Assembly (NCBI GenBank): GCA_031363085.1 | Contig: JANLTU010000036.1 | Location: forward strand, 4,406-68,405 | Length of the DNA stretch: 64,000 nucleotides | DNA from: UBA6921 sp031363085 | GTDB taxonomy: Bacteria > Pseudomonadota > Gammaproteobacteria > SG8-11 | Direction: 5' to 3' | Shown here: positions 18,838 through 26,956 of the stretch, piece by piece | How positions within the stretch are numbered: position 1 is the stretch's first letter | Layout: each line of letters begins with the position of its first letter | Program-made: the position numbers and the translations under genes | Notes under the pieces: model-generated | Seen by the model: only the letters and a program-made list of their open reading frames with translations | Databases searched by the model: none | What the model was told of the DNA's origin: nothing

Positions 18838-21723
18838 TCACTGTTTCACTGCTGCCTGCACATCATTATTTTCGAGCGCGCGCGGCACCTTGGCCGCGTT
18901 TGCAGGATCGCTGCCGGCGTCACGTTCGTCGCCGTCGTAGTAACCGTCGAGATCACGGTCCAAGGCCATGCGCACGCCGGAGCCGGGCGGTACGCAGGTG
19001 TAAGTCAGTGGGGCATGGCGGCTGCGGGCGCGCAGCGCGCTTGCGCCAAGCGCCGGGTCATGCGCGCGATCAGTTTTAAACCGACCGCCGCCGCTGTAGA
19101 GATAGCCGCGTTCGTGTTCGCCGGTTTCTCTTACGACCAGCTCGCACTCGCCGGCGTCGGCGCGCTGCACTAATAAGTCGATACGCGGCACTGCGGCGGT
19201 GACATTGTCGCGCGTCAGCGTTACTTGCTGGCCCACGACCGGGGCAAGATTGCTGTCGAAGGCGAGCATGAACTGCTCCATCTGGCGACGCATTTTTTCA
19301 CTCAGGGGATTGAGCGTCCCCGCCAGCGGATGGTCCGGTGCAACGAACGGAAAGCCGCCCGGGTTACCGGGGTCCAGCGGGCTGAGTGCGCCGGGCAGGC
19401 GGAAGCGGAACACGATGGAGTTATGGAAGCGTGCCAGCGTATCGTTGCTGCCGTCATGTAAAAAACCAAAACCGCGCACCTGCTCGCCCATGTCGCCATT
19501 GTCACCCGGCAAAATGAAACGCAACACTTGCGCCATGCCGAACATGCCGACCTTCTGGTACATGTTGCGCAGATGCGGCACTTTCATGAACTGGGTTTCC
19601 GACTCGAAGGAGTAACGTCCATCGCTGCCGAAGAAGCCCGGTTTGGCGACGCCGAATTGGCGGTTGCCATCCGGGTCCAGGACGTGACAACCATTGCAGT
19701 TGAAGAAGGTATCCGAGATCAGGCCGAAATACATGCCGCGCCCGGCAGCCTGGTCGGGTGTCAGTGAGTTGTCCAGCGCGCGGATCGGGTTGGGCGGATA
19801 AGTGATTTGCAGCACGAAGTCGGTGAAGGCTTGCATCTGCGCATCGGTCAGTACCGCGTCACGTCCGTTCAGCCCGGCGAAGGCGACGTTGAATTTTTTG
19901 AAGGCAAGATCTTCGTTGAACGCGCCGCTGTCGGGTTGTGCACTGGGTTCGTCGTTGCCGCCGGTGCGGTCACCGCGCCAGTGCATCGGGCCATGATTGG
20001 CCATGCCGCGCAAACTTTGCGTGGTCATCGGGCCTTTGAGCGCGTGAAAGTGCGGATTGAGCGTGGCAGTGAAGCCTTGCGGAAAATTGATGGTTGGCCC
20101 CAGTAGAAACGGACCGGGGTTATTGATGGTGGTGCCGTCCGGGTCGCCCAGATCCCACGCCAGGCTGTCGAAGTCGCCGAAGATATGACAGCTTGAACAC
20201 GACGAGTCGCCATGACTTGAGGTTAACGACGCGTCGTACAGCAGGCGCCGCCCCTGCGTGATGCTGGCGGGTTCGGGGTTAAACATCGCCACGTGCGCGG
20301 TTTCCTTGCCGTGCTTCAGGTCGATGATCGAGACGCTGTTGTCGAAGCGCGTGAGCACATACAGGCGTTGGTTGTTTTCATCCAGCGCCAGACCGGAAGG
20401 CCCGCCGCCGCTGACTTCGATCTGGTTGGCGCGGTCGGGCACGAAACTGTCGGCTTCCAGTTCGGCGGTTTTGAACACGCCGACCTTGCTGGAACCAAAC
20501 GCCGCGACGAACAGCATTTTGCCGTCGCGCGTCACCACCATATCCATCGGCTGGGCGAGGCTTTTTGCGTTTTCGGCGTTGGGCCGCGCGGCGCAGCACA
20601 GGTTGTAGTCGATGTGTTTGTTCAGATGGCGCGCTTGTGAGCCAGTGCTTGACAATACGGTGATGCGGCTTTCCGTCAAGTGGCCTTGCAGGGTGTGCTC
20701 GCGGCCCAGGCGCGTGCCGAAGCCTTCAAAGCGGCGCAGATTTTGCGCGTCGGTGTTTGACACATACACTTTGCCGTTCACCGGATTCACCACCATGTTA
20801 AACAGCACCGTTCCGACGCCCATAAACGCGCCGCCGCTGACCGGCGCCGGCGGGTTGGCGGTGGCATCGATCACGAACACGTCTTTGTCGGGCAGGCTGA
20901 AGCGTACTTTGTCGTCCCAAGTGCGACCCAGCTCGTCAAGCCAGTGTTGACCATTGAATTTCACGATCAGGCCGGTCTCAGGCTGGGCTTCGCCGGCGGC
21001 ATCCACACGCGTTGCGGGCAGGCCGCCGTTGGCTTCGCCGCCGACGGGGACCAGTTCTTGAAATAGCGTGGTGGTGCGGTTGCCGGTGTGGAAGCCGGCG
21101 GCGTACACGCGTGTGCCGTCGGGCGTCACCGCCAGCGCGCGCGGGGTGTCGGTGAACAGCGTGAGAATCGTCAGCGGCGCGCTGCTGGAACTTTTCGCAT
21201 CGAACACCCACACGTCGGCGCGTCCGATGCCGGGTGTTGTCAACTGCGGATCGTGCGGATTGTTCTGGCCGCGATGCGCAGTGGTGATGAAGGCGCGATC
21301 ATGTTTCGATCCGCCGAACACGATATCGCGCGGTTCGTCGCCGACCAGCAAGGTGCGCGTGATCTGCGCGTGCTCGGGCTCGTGCACGTCGACGACACTG
21401 ATGCTGTCGGACAGGTGATTGACCACCCACACTTCGTCGTTGGAGCGGGCCGTGACCGCCACCGGCTCCAGGCCCACCGCGACTGACTTGCGATGCTCTA
21501 ATCCTTGTTCGGTAACGCGGAAAATTTCCAGTCGCGCATCCGGTGTATTAACGGCATACAGGTATTTTCCGTCGGGCGACAAGGCCAAGGGCCGCACCTG
21601 CCCGGATTCAAATAAGGTAAACGACGCTGGCGTCTGCGCATTCGTATACCCGGTGCCAGTGAGCCCGCCGAGTAACAATGCTGCGCAGATGATTCCATGG
21701 CGACGTTGTGCTTGAACGATCAT
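18838..21723 (-). CDS. Secreted beta-propeller protein with c-type cytochrome domain
   Basis: A 961-residue periplasmic or surface protein with a signal peptide (AALLLGGLTGTGYTNAQT). Residues about 30-490 are YncE-like seven-bladed-propeller repeats (LALSPDGKYLYAVN, LAVTPDGTRVYAAG, VYVSNTDAQNLRRF, MLFVAAFGSSKVGVF, RLYVLTRFDNSVSII). Two heme sites follow: CSSCH near residue 506 and CNGCH near 673, the region resembling di-heme peroxidase/MauG-type cytochromes. A Ca-binding-like DRDLDGYYDGDERDAGSDP lies near the C terminus. It heads an operon with the multicopper oxidase. An electron-transfer role is likely; the reaction is unknown. An AGGAG site precedes the ATG at 21723. Confidence 0.85.
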   Translation of the reverse strand: MIVQAQRRHGIICAALLLGGLTGTGYTNAQTPASFTLFESGQVRPLALSPDGKYLYAVNTPDARLEIFRVTEQGLEHRKSVAVGLEPVAVTARSNDEVWVVNHLSDSISVVDVHEPEHAQITRTLLVGDEPRDIVFGGSKHDRAFITTAHRGQNNPHDPQLTTPGIGRADVWVFDAKSSSSAPLTILTLFTDTPRALAVTPDGTRVYAAGFHTGNRTTTLFQELVPVGGEANGGLPATRVDAAGEAQPETGLIVKFNGQHWLDELGRTWDDKVRFSLPDKDVFVIDATANPPAPVSGGAFMGVGTVLFNMVVNPVNGKVYVSNTDAQNLRRFEGFGTRLGREHTLQGHLTESRITVLSSTGSQARHLNKHIDYNLCCAARPNAENAKSLAQPMDMVVTRDGKMLFVAAFGSSKVGVFKTAELEADSFVPDRANQIEVSGGGPSGLALDENNQRLYVLTRFDNSVSIIDLKHGKETAHVAMFNPEPASITQGRRLLYDASLTSSHGDSSCSSCHIFGDFDSLAWDLGDPDGTTINNPGPFLLGPTINFPQGFTATLNPHFHALKGPMTTQSLRGMANHGPMHWRGDRTGGNDEPSAQPDSGAFNEDLAFKKFNVAFAGLNGRDAVLTDAQMQAFTDFVLQITYPPNPIRALDNSLTPDQAAGRGMYFGLISDTFFNCNGCHVLDPDGNRQFGVAKPGFFGSDGRYSFESETQFMKVPHLRNMYQKVGMFGMAQVLRFILPGDNGDMGEQVRGFGFLHDGSNDTLARFHNSIVFRFRLPGALSPLDPGNPGGFPFVAPDHPLAGTLNPLSEKMRRQMEQFMLAFDSNLAPVVGQQVTLTRDNVTAAVPRIDLLVQRADAGECELVVRETGEHERGYLYSGGGRFKTDRAHDPALGASALRARSRHAPLTYTCVPPGSGVRMALDRDLDGYYDGDERDAGSDPANAAKVPRALENNDVQAAVKQ

Positions 21724-22206
21724 GCCTTGCTCTCCTTAGGAGGAATTTTATGAGTAGGACTACAGGGCAGAAACGGGGCGGAATATCGAGACAGTATTCC
21801 AGCCGCCCAGAAATCAATCAACCTTGCGGAGAGCAGACACTAACCTTCAGTCAGCCCGGTTGTCGTGGGTAATATTTGAGCTAGCGTATGTGAATATTCA
21901 CGCAAAAAAATTTTCCGAGTTGATCACCGCTCGGGGGGTGTTGAAGCACGCGCAGCTTGGCAGCCGAGTGCATTGCCTCGTTGCTGATTTAGTTTCAGTC
22001 TCGTTTTGAATGGTAAGACGGTTAGTAAAAATCCATTTGCCGATCCCAACTGCTGCGTTTGGGTTTGATAGAAGTGCGCTGTAAGAAATACGCTGAAATG
22101 GAATAAGCTTCGAGGCGGCTGGGATGGGCGCTGTCATCGATATTGTGATTTTGCCGCCCGCATAGCACATTACGCAGGGACATAAATTTCTGCGCACACT
22201 AAATCG
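21724..22206. other. Intergenic region between divergent units
   Basis: A 483-base AT-richer gap between the leftward propeller-cytochrome operon and the rightward membrane-fused synthase-like gene. It should carry both promoters. The sequence CCTCCTAAGGAG near 21732-21743 includes the ribosome site of the leftward gene. I see no RNA gene, no repeat and no convincing small coding frame. Confidence 0.6.
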
Positions 22207-25200
22207 ATGAAGGAATCGCTGCTAATTATGAGTCGTTTAATTCCGCTGTTTCTTTTACTTTCTGGTATTGCGAGTTTGACTTACCAAGTCACCTGGGTCC
22301 GGTTATTGGGCCACAGCATGGGTTCGACCAGTGCTGCGATCAGTACTGTGCTTGCGGCATTTTTTCTCGGGCTGGCGCTGGGTAGTTATTCAGCCGAAAA
22401 AATCACCCGTAACCGGATCAACGATTTACGCGTCTACATCGTGCTTGAGCTGGTGATTGGTCTGTCGGGGCTGCTGCTGCTGCCGGTGCTGTTGAATTTA
22501 GACAGCGTCATGGCGCAGTTACCCGCCTTTGGTTCCACCCTCACTGCCAAATTCCTGATCGCCATGATCTTGCTGGCGGTGCCGACGATCTGTATGGGCG
22601 CAACGTTTCCGGTCATCGCCGCGATTTTGATACGCAAATCTACCGATATTGGTGGTGGCTTGAGTGCGCTGTATAGCACCAACACTGCAGGTGCGGTGCT
22701 GGGTGCGGGCCTATCCGGATTTGTATTTATTCCGCAGTGGGGGTTGGACGGCGCCATCTATATTGCTTTTGCACTGAATATGGTGATTGCGGCTTTGGCC
22801 TGGGGCCTCAATCGCAATTTAAGCCTGCTGCCGTTGGAACCTGAATCAAGCGTTGATGCGCATGTTGACCATCGTCCCGTGATGCCTGTGGCCAGGTTGC
22901 CCGGCGCGGCGTTGGTGGTGTTGTTCTGCACTGGCTTGGTGGCGATTGCCAGCGAAGTCGGTTGGACCAAGTATCTGGGGATTTTTACCGGCACCACGAT
23001 TTACGGGTTTGCGGCGATCCTTACGGTATTTCTGATCGGCATCGCCTCGGGGTCGTGGTGGATCAAGTCGCGGCTGGAAAGCTTGCGTACCCCCCACGTG
23101 TGGTTGTCCGCCGGGCTGGTCGCACTGGGCTTGGCGTTGTTGTTGACGCGGGCCGGGCTGAGCGTCGTGCCCAACATCTACAGCGGAGTTAATTATCTGG
23201 ATGCGCCGGCACCGGTAATTTATGCCGTGAAATATCTGGTGGTGTTCTTGTTGCTGATCGTGCCGACGTTTCTGTTCGGCGCGTTGTTCCCGTTGAACCT
23301 CAAACTTTATTGTGTGGATCTGCGCGGTGTGCGCACGCGTGTCGGGCGTGCTTACGCGATCAATACCCTGGCCAGCATCATCGGCGCGATCCTTGCGGGA
23401 TTTTATTTCATTCCGCAATTTGGCACCGACACGTTGCTGACCTGCGGCGCATTGCTCATTCTGGCGCTGCCGGTGTTGTTTTTACCGGTCCCCGCGCCGG
23501 GTCGAAGCGGAGCGGTGCTTGCCGCGAGTGCGTCCGTTGTCGTGGTGGGACTCAACTGGTTGGTGCCGCATATTGACTATAAAACCATGATCAGCTCGGT
23601 GGCCTACAAATACGATGACGACGTGAAGGCCGGGCGTAAGCCCGAGTTTATTTTTTTACAGGAGGGCAAAGCCGGTGTAATCAGTGCGGTCAGCTACGAC
23701 GGCAGGCTTGCCAAGTTACAGAACAATGGGCTTAACGAGTCCATGGTGGACATGAAAGACCCGACACACGCGCGCTTGGTGGAGCAACTGCTGAGTCTGA
23801 TACCTTATTTCCTGCACGAAAACCCCCATTCTGCGTTCATCGTTGGCTTCGGTGGGGGAGTGACCACGCGCGCTTTGACCCACACCGATCTGGAGTCGAT
23901 CCGTGTGGTCGAGCTTGAACCCGCCATCGTTGACGCGGGTCGTGCCATCGTCAAGGGTGAGATTCCCGCGCTGCAAGACCCGCGTGTGCATCTTGAATTC
24001 AACGACGCGCGCAATACTTTGCTGCTCGACCCCACGCGTTACGACATCGTCGCGGCACAAGCTTCGCATCCCTGGCTGGCAGGCGCGGCCAACGTGTTCA
24101 CCAAGGAATTTTTCGAGCTGGTGCGCACGCGGCTTAATCCAGGTGGCATCTACGGGCAGTGGGTCAATCTGTTCAACATGGACGCCACCACCTTGCGGGC
24201 GATTTTTAAAGCGTTTTTTACCGTGTTTCCCGAGGGCGTGACGTTTTCAAATTTGACTACGGGTGATTTCATGCTGTTCGGTTCTGATCGCCCGCTCACT
24301 TTCGACTACAGCCGTATCGCGGCGCGCATGGATCATCCCGACATCAAGGCCGCCTTGGAGCATTACGAACTGCGCACGCCGGAAGATCTAATCAGCTACT
24401 TGGCCTTGTCCCGCCGTGAAGCCTTGGGGACGACTACCCCCGACGGCCCCATGAACAGCGACACCAACATTTTGTCCGAAGTGCGTTTGGCGCGCCTAAT
24501 TGACGTGCCGCAAGGTGAGGAGAATCCCTATGATCTGATCACGGGCACCTTCAAGTTTGATATCACGCCTTATCTCAAGCCGGAGCAGGCAGCGCAGCAG
24601 ATTTTTGACGTGGGGCTGGTGTTCATACGTTGGGAAGACATGGTTTCAGCGCGTCATGCGGTCGGCCAGCTCAAGGGCTTAGACGCGTCGTTGTCGCGCG
24701 CGCTCGACTACGAAGTGTTGTCGTTCGAGGAAAAGCGCGACGCAGCGAACAAGCTTTATGCGGCGCATCAGCAGTGGCCGGATCGCATCCATCGCAAGCA
24801 AATCGAAGCGCTCGCCGCGCTTGCGAAGTTTGCCGAGGCGCAGACGCTAGTGGCGCGCATGGTCGACGAAAAACTGCGTCGCAGTGCCGCCGCTTACCTG
24901 CTCTATCAGCAAGGACAATGGCATGCGTTGGAAGCGCTGCGCCCGATTTCTGATGAAGAGCGTAAATGGCAATTGCTGGCGGTGGCGCGTCATGACATTA
25001 ATTTCGCCGGGCCGCAGTTGCTGTCGCTGCAAAAAGACGACGATGACGATATGGCATTGTTGCGCACGCTGGTGGGTTATTACGCCGCCGCTAATGATCA
25101 AGTGAATTTGCAAATTCAGGCGCGACGTTTGGTCGCGGCTCTTGATGGCAAGGTGAAGCGCCTCACTGCCGCCGCCGCAGCGGCATTGACCGACAAAGAA

Positions 25201-25338
25201 ACAGCGCGTGCGCGTCAGATATTGACTAATATAGAACGGCTTGATCCTAAGATGAAACAACTTGATGAGCTGCGGGAGCGGCTGGCCGAGGTCCAGGCTT
25301 CGTTAGACACGCGCGCTGCGCAGCCGGCGGCAAATTAG
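22207..25338 (+). CDS. Membrane protein fused to a spermidine-synthase-like domain, with helical C-terminal extension
   Basis: A 1043-residue protein. About 12 or more membrane segments occupy residues 10-460, matching the polytopic half of fused spermidine-synthase-like proteins (SGIASLTYQVTWVRLLGHSM; FLGLALGSYSAEK). Residues about 480-760 form a Rossmann methyltransferase-like domain with the nucleotide motif GFGGGVTTRAL near 548 and VVELEPAIVDAGR after it. The position normally carrying acidic catalytic residues reads AAQASHPW near 616, so true aminopropyl transfer is doubtful. The last 280 residues are helical and TPR-like. Start at 22207 is likely; a second ATG at 22228 begins closer to the first helix. 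It precedes a universal stress protein gene by 13 bases. The substrate is unknown. Confidence 0.8.
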   Translation: MKESLLIMSRLIPLFLLLSGIASLTYQVTWVRLLGHSMGSTSAAISTVLAAFFLGLALGSYSAEKITRNRINDLRVYIVLELVIGLSGLLLLPVLLNLDSVMAQLPAFGSTLTAKFLIAMILLAVPTICMGATFPVIAAILIRKSTDIGGGLSALYSTNTAGAVLGAGLSGFVFIPQWGLDGAIYIAFALNMVIAALAWGLNRNLSLLPLEPESSVDAHVDHRPVMPVARLPGAALVVLFCTGLVAIASEVGWTKYLGIFTGTTIYGFAAILTVFLIGIASGSWWIKSRLESLRTPHVWLSAGLVALGLALLLTRAGLSVVPNIYSGVNYLDAPAPVIYAVKYLVVFLLLIVPTFLFGALFPLNLKLYCVDLRGVRTRVGRAYAINTLASIIGAILAGFYFIPQFGTDTLLTCGALLILALPVLFLPVPAPGRSGAVLAASASVVVVGLNWLVPHIDYKTMISSVAYKYDDDVKAGRKPEFIFLQEGKAGVISAVSYDGRLAKLQNNGLNESMVDMKDPTHARLVEQLLSLIPYFLHENPHSAFIVGFGGGVTTRALTHTDLESIRVVELEPAIVDAGRAIVKGEIPALQDPRVHLEFNDARNTLLLDPTRYDIVAAQASHPWLAGAANVFTKEFFELVRTRLNPGGIYGQWVNLFNMDATTLRAIFKAFFTVFPEGVTFSNLTTGDFMLFGSDRPLTFDYSRIAARMDHPDIKAALEHYELRTPEDLISYLALSRREALGTTTPDGPMNSDTNILSEVRLARLIDVPQGEENPYDLITGTFKFDITPYLKPEQAAQQIFDVGLVFIRWEDMVSARHAVGQLKGLDASLSRALDYEVLSFEEKRDAANKLYAAHQQWPDRIHRKQIEALAALAKFAEAQTLVARMVDEKLRRSAAAYLLYQQGQWHALEALRPISDEERKWQLLAVARHDINFAGPQLLSLQKDDDDDMALLRTLVGYYAAANDQVNLQIQARRLVAALDGKVKRLTAAAAAALTDKETARARQILTNIERLDPKMKQLDELRERLAEVQASLDTRAAQPAAN

Positions 25339-25351
25339 ACGGGAGGCGAGT

Positions 25352-25792
25352 ATGCAGGCAGCAACTTATCGAAACGTATTGTGGGCCACCGACTTGGGTG
25401 AACATAGCGAGCCGGTCGGTGCGCGCGCTGCCGAGATTGCGCAACGTTATGCGGCGCCGCTATCGGTGCTGCATGTGGTCGCCTACCTGCCGCCGTTTGA
25501 ATTAGGTGGAGAACTGACGCTGCCTGCGTATCCTGACATCGAAGCGCAGTTGATCAGACAGGCGAAACTGCGTCTTGAAAAGCTGGCTCAAAAATATAAT
25601 GTCGAGATCTGGAGACAAAATGTCGTGGTCGGGTCGGCGCGTTCTGAAATCGTGCGTGTGGCGCGTGAGCAAAATATCGATCTGATCATCGTTGGCGGTC
25701 ACAGTCGACATGGTCTGGGATTATTGCTGGGCTCGGTCGCCAATGGCGTGTTGCACAGTGCGGCTTGTGATGTGCTGGCTGTGAAAGTGTGA
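25352..25792 (+). CDS. Universal stress protein, UspA family
   Basis: A 146-residue single-domain protein. It has an alpha/beta fold starting YRNVLWATDLGEHS and the ATP-binding glycine pattern GGHSRHGLGLLLGSVAN near residues 113-131, which suggests an ATP-binding member. A good GGGAGGCGAG ribosome site precedes the ATG, 13 bases after the fused membrane gene, so the two are one transcription unit. Specific partner unknown. Confidence 0.92.
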   Translation: MQAATYRNVLWATDLGEHSEPVGARAAEIAQRYAAPLSVLHVVAYLPPFELGGELTLPAYPDIEAQLIRQAKLRLEKLAQKYNVEIWRQNVVVGSARSEIVRVAREQNIDLIIVGGHSRHGLGLLLGSVANGVLHSAACDVLAVKV

Positions 25793-26298
25793 CGCTCCGG
25801 TGCTGTAAAAATAGGCTTTTTTTAAATTATTCGGTGTGTGCTGCGTGCCTATTTCCAGTGCGAAATGACCGCAAATTGAGTCTGTGAAATTAGAAGAAAT
25901 TCATCGTTGACATCGTTGTCGGGGTTGGTCTAGCATCGACGCTCCCGTGTGAACAGGGGCCGAAGTTGATACATAAGTTTTCGCTAATATTTTATACAAC
26001 ACCGCATACTGGTGGGGCTTGAGGGGAAAGGGAAGTGGGTAAGGGGGAGAACTGTTATTTTGCAATCATAAGGATGTTGCGTGCTTCAGGTGCGCAACTC
26101 CCTTTTCAATTTTACAACTCCTTGACGTAAAAGCGACCTGCATTGCCGCGCGAAACAACTTCGTGTGGCCCTTGCTAACGTTAATAAAAATGCCGCCGCT
26201 TTAAAGTGTTCGATCTTGACATAAGAGCGATCCAGGCTATGGAACGGCGGTTTGTTTTCTAGGTTGAGACAGGTATTCGCACTAGCGAGAGGTTGATC
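25793..26298. other. Leader region of the alternative complex III operon
   Basis: A 506-base gap without a convincing gene. It holds a weak hairpin after the stress protein (AAATAGGC at 25808 and GCCTATTT at 25846). It also holds two sigma70-like promoters: TTGACA-18-TAGCAT at 25907-25936 and TTGACA-16-TATGGA at 26216-26243. The long spacing between them leaves room for regulatory binding. No riboswitch-like structure was recognised. Confidence 0.6.
26216..26243 (+). promoter_or_regulatory. Sigma70-type promoter of the act operon
   Basis: A perfect TTGACA -35 box at 26216-26221 is followed after 16 bases by TATGGA at 26238-26243. Transcription would start near 26250, giving a leader of about 50 bases before the actA start codon. 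The -35 is ideal, the -10 moderate and the spacing one base short of optimum. Confidence 0.6.
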
Positions 26299-26916
26299 AT
26301 GGTTCGATGGGTTAACAAACAGGTTGCTGAAATCGCCGGCGCCACTGCGCCGCGCGCACTGCGCCATGTGTCATGGATTGCGGCGGTCGCATTAATGTGG
26401 GCGGCGTCTTCCTCGGCGGGTTTTGCGCAGGATATTGTTCCGCCGGTCGGGTTGCATCAGGGCGAAGATGTTGTGCAGCCGATTGAGTTTCCGCACAACA
26501 TCCACGTTGAAGTAAACAAGATTAATTGCATGTACTGCCACACCTACGCGCGGCGCAGCAAGGTTGCCGGCATTCCGCCGACCAGCAAGTGCATCGGCTG
26601 CCACAAAATCATCGCCACCGACAAGCCGCGTATTCAGAAGCTGACCGAATATTGGCAGAAAGGCGAATCCCCGAAGTGGAAAAAAGTGCATGACGTGCCC
26701 GACTACGTGCACTTTACGCATGAGCGCCATCTGAAAAAACTGGTGTTTGACCGTGATTACCCGGTTGAAGATGTGAAAGAGATTTGTGCGTTTTGCCATG
26801 GCCAGTTGAAAGAGATGACCGTGGCCAAAAAAGTTAAACCGCTGAATATGGGCTGGTGCGTCAGTTGCCATGAAAAGAACGGTGGACCCAGCGACTGCTG
26901 GAAGTGCCACAAGTAA
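26299..26916 (+). CDS. actA: Alternative complex III subunit ActA, pentaheme cytochrome c
   Basis: A 205-residue membrane-anchored cytochrome with one N-terminal hydrophobic segment (HVSWIAAVALMWAASSSAGF). Five heme-attachment motifs occur: CMYCH 77-81, CIGCH 98-102, CAFCH 163-167, CVSCH 187-191, CWKCH 200-204. Five hemes at this length is the ActA signature. It receives electrons from the ActB iron-sulfur chain and passes them to ActE or a soluble cytochrome c. The ATG at 26299 is preferred to a TTG two codons earlier because AGAGG lies at the right distance. First gene of the act operon. Confidence 0.93.
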   Translation: MVRWVNKQVAEIAGATAPRALRHVSWIAAVALMWAASSSAGFAQDIVPPVGLHQGEDVVQPIEFPHNIHVEVNKINCMYCHTYARRSKVAGIPPTSKCIGCHKIIATDKPRIQKLTEYWQKGESPKWKKVHDVPDYVHFTHERHLKKLVFDRDYPVEDVKEICAFCHGQLKEMTVAKKVKPLNMGWCVSCHEKNGGPSDCWKCHK

Positions 26917-26956
26917 CCCACCTGCGCGCAAACGCGACACAACGGAACGATTGGCT

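Noticed and set aside
21898..22197. A 99-codon frame between the divergent operons
   Set aside because: No ribosome site, no family pattern, Pro/Asn-rich low-quality translation, and it would occupy the promoter region of the membrane-fused gene.
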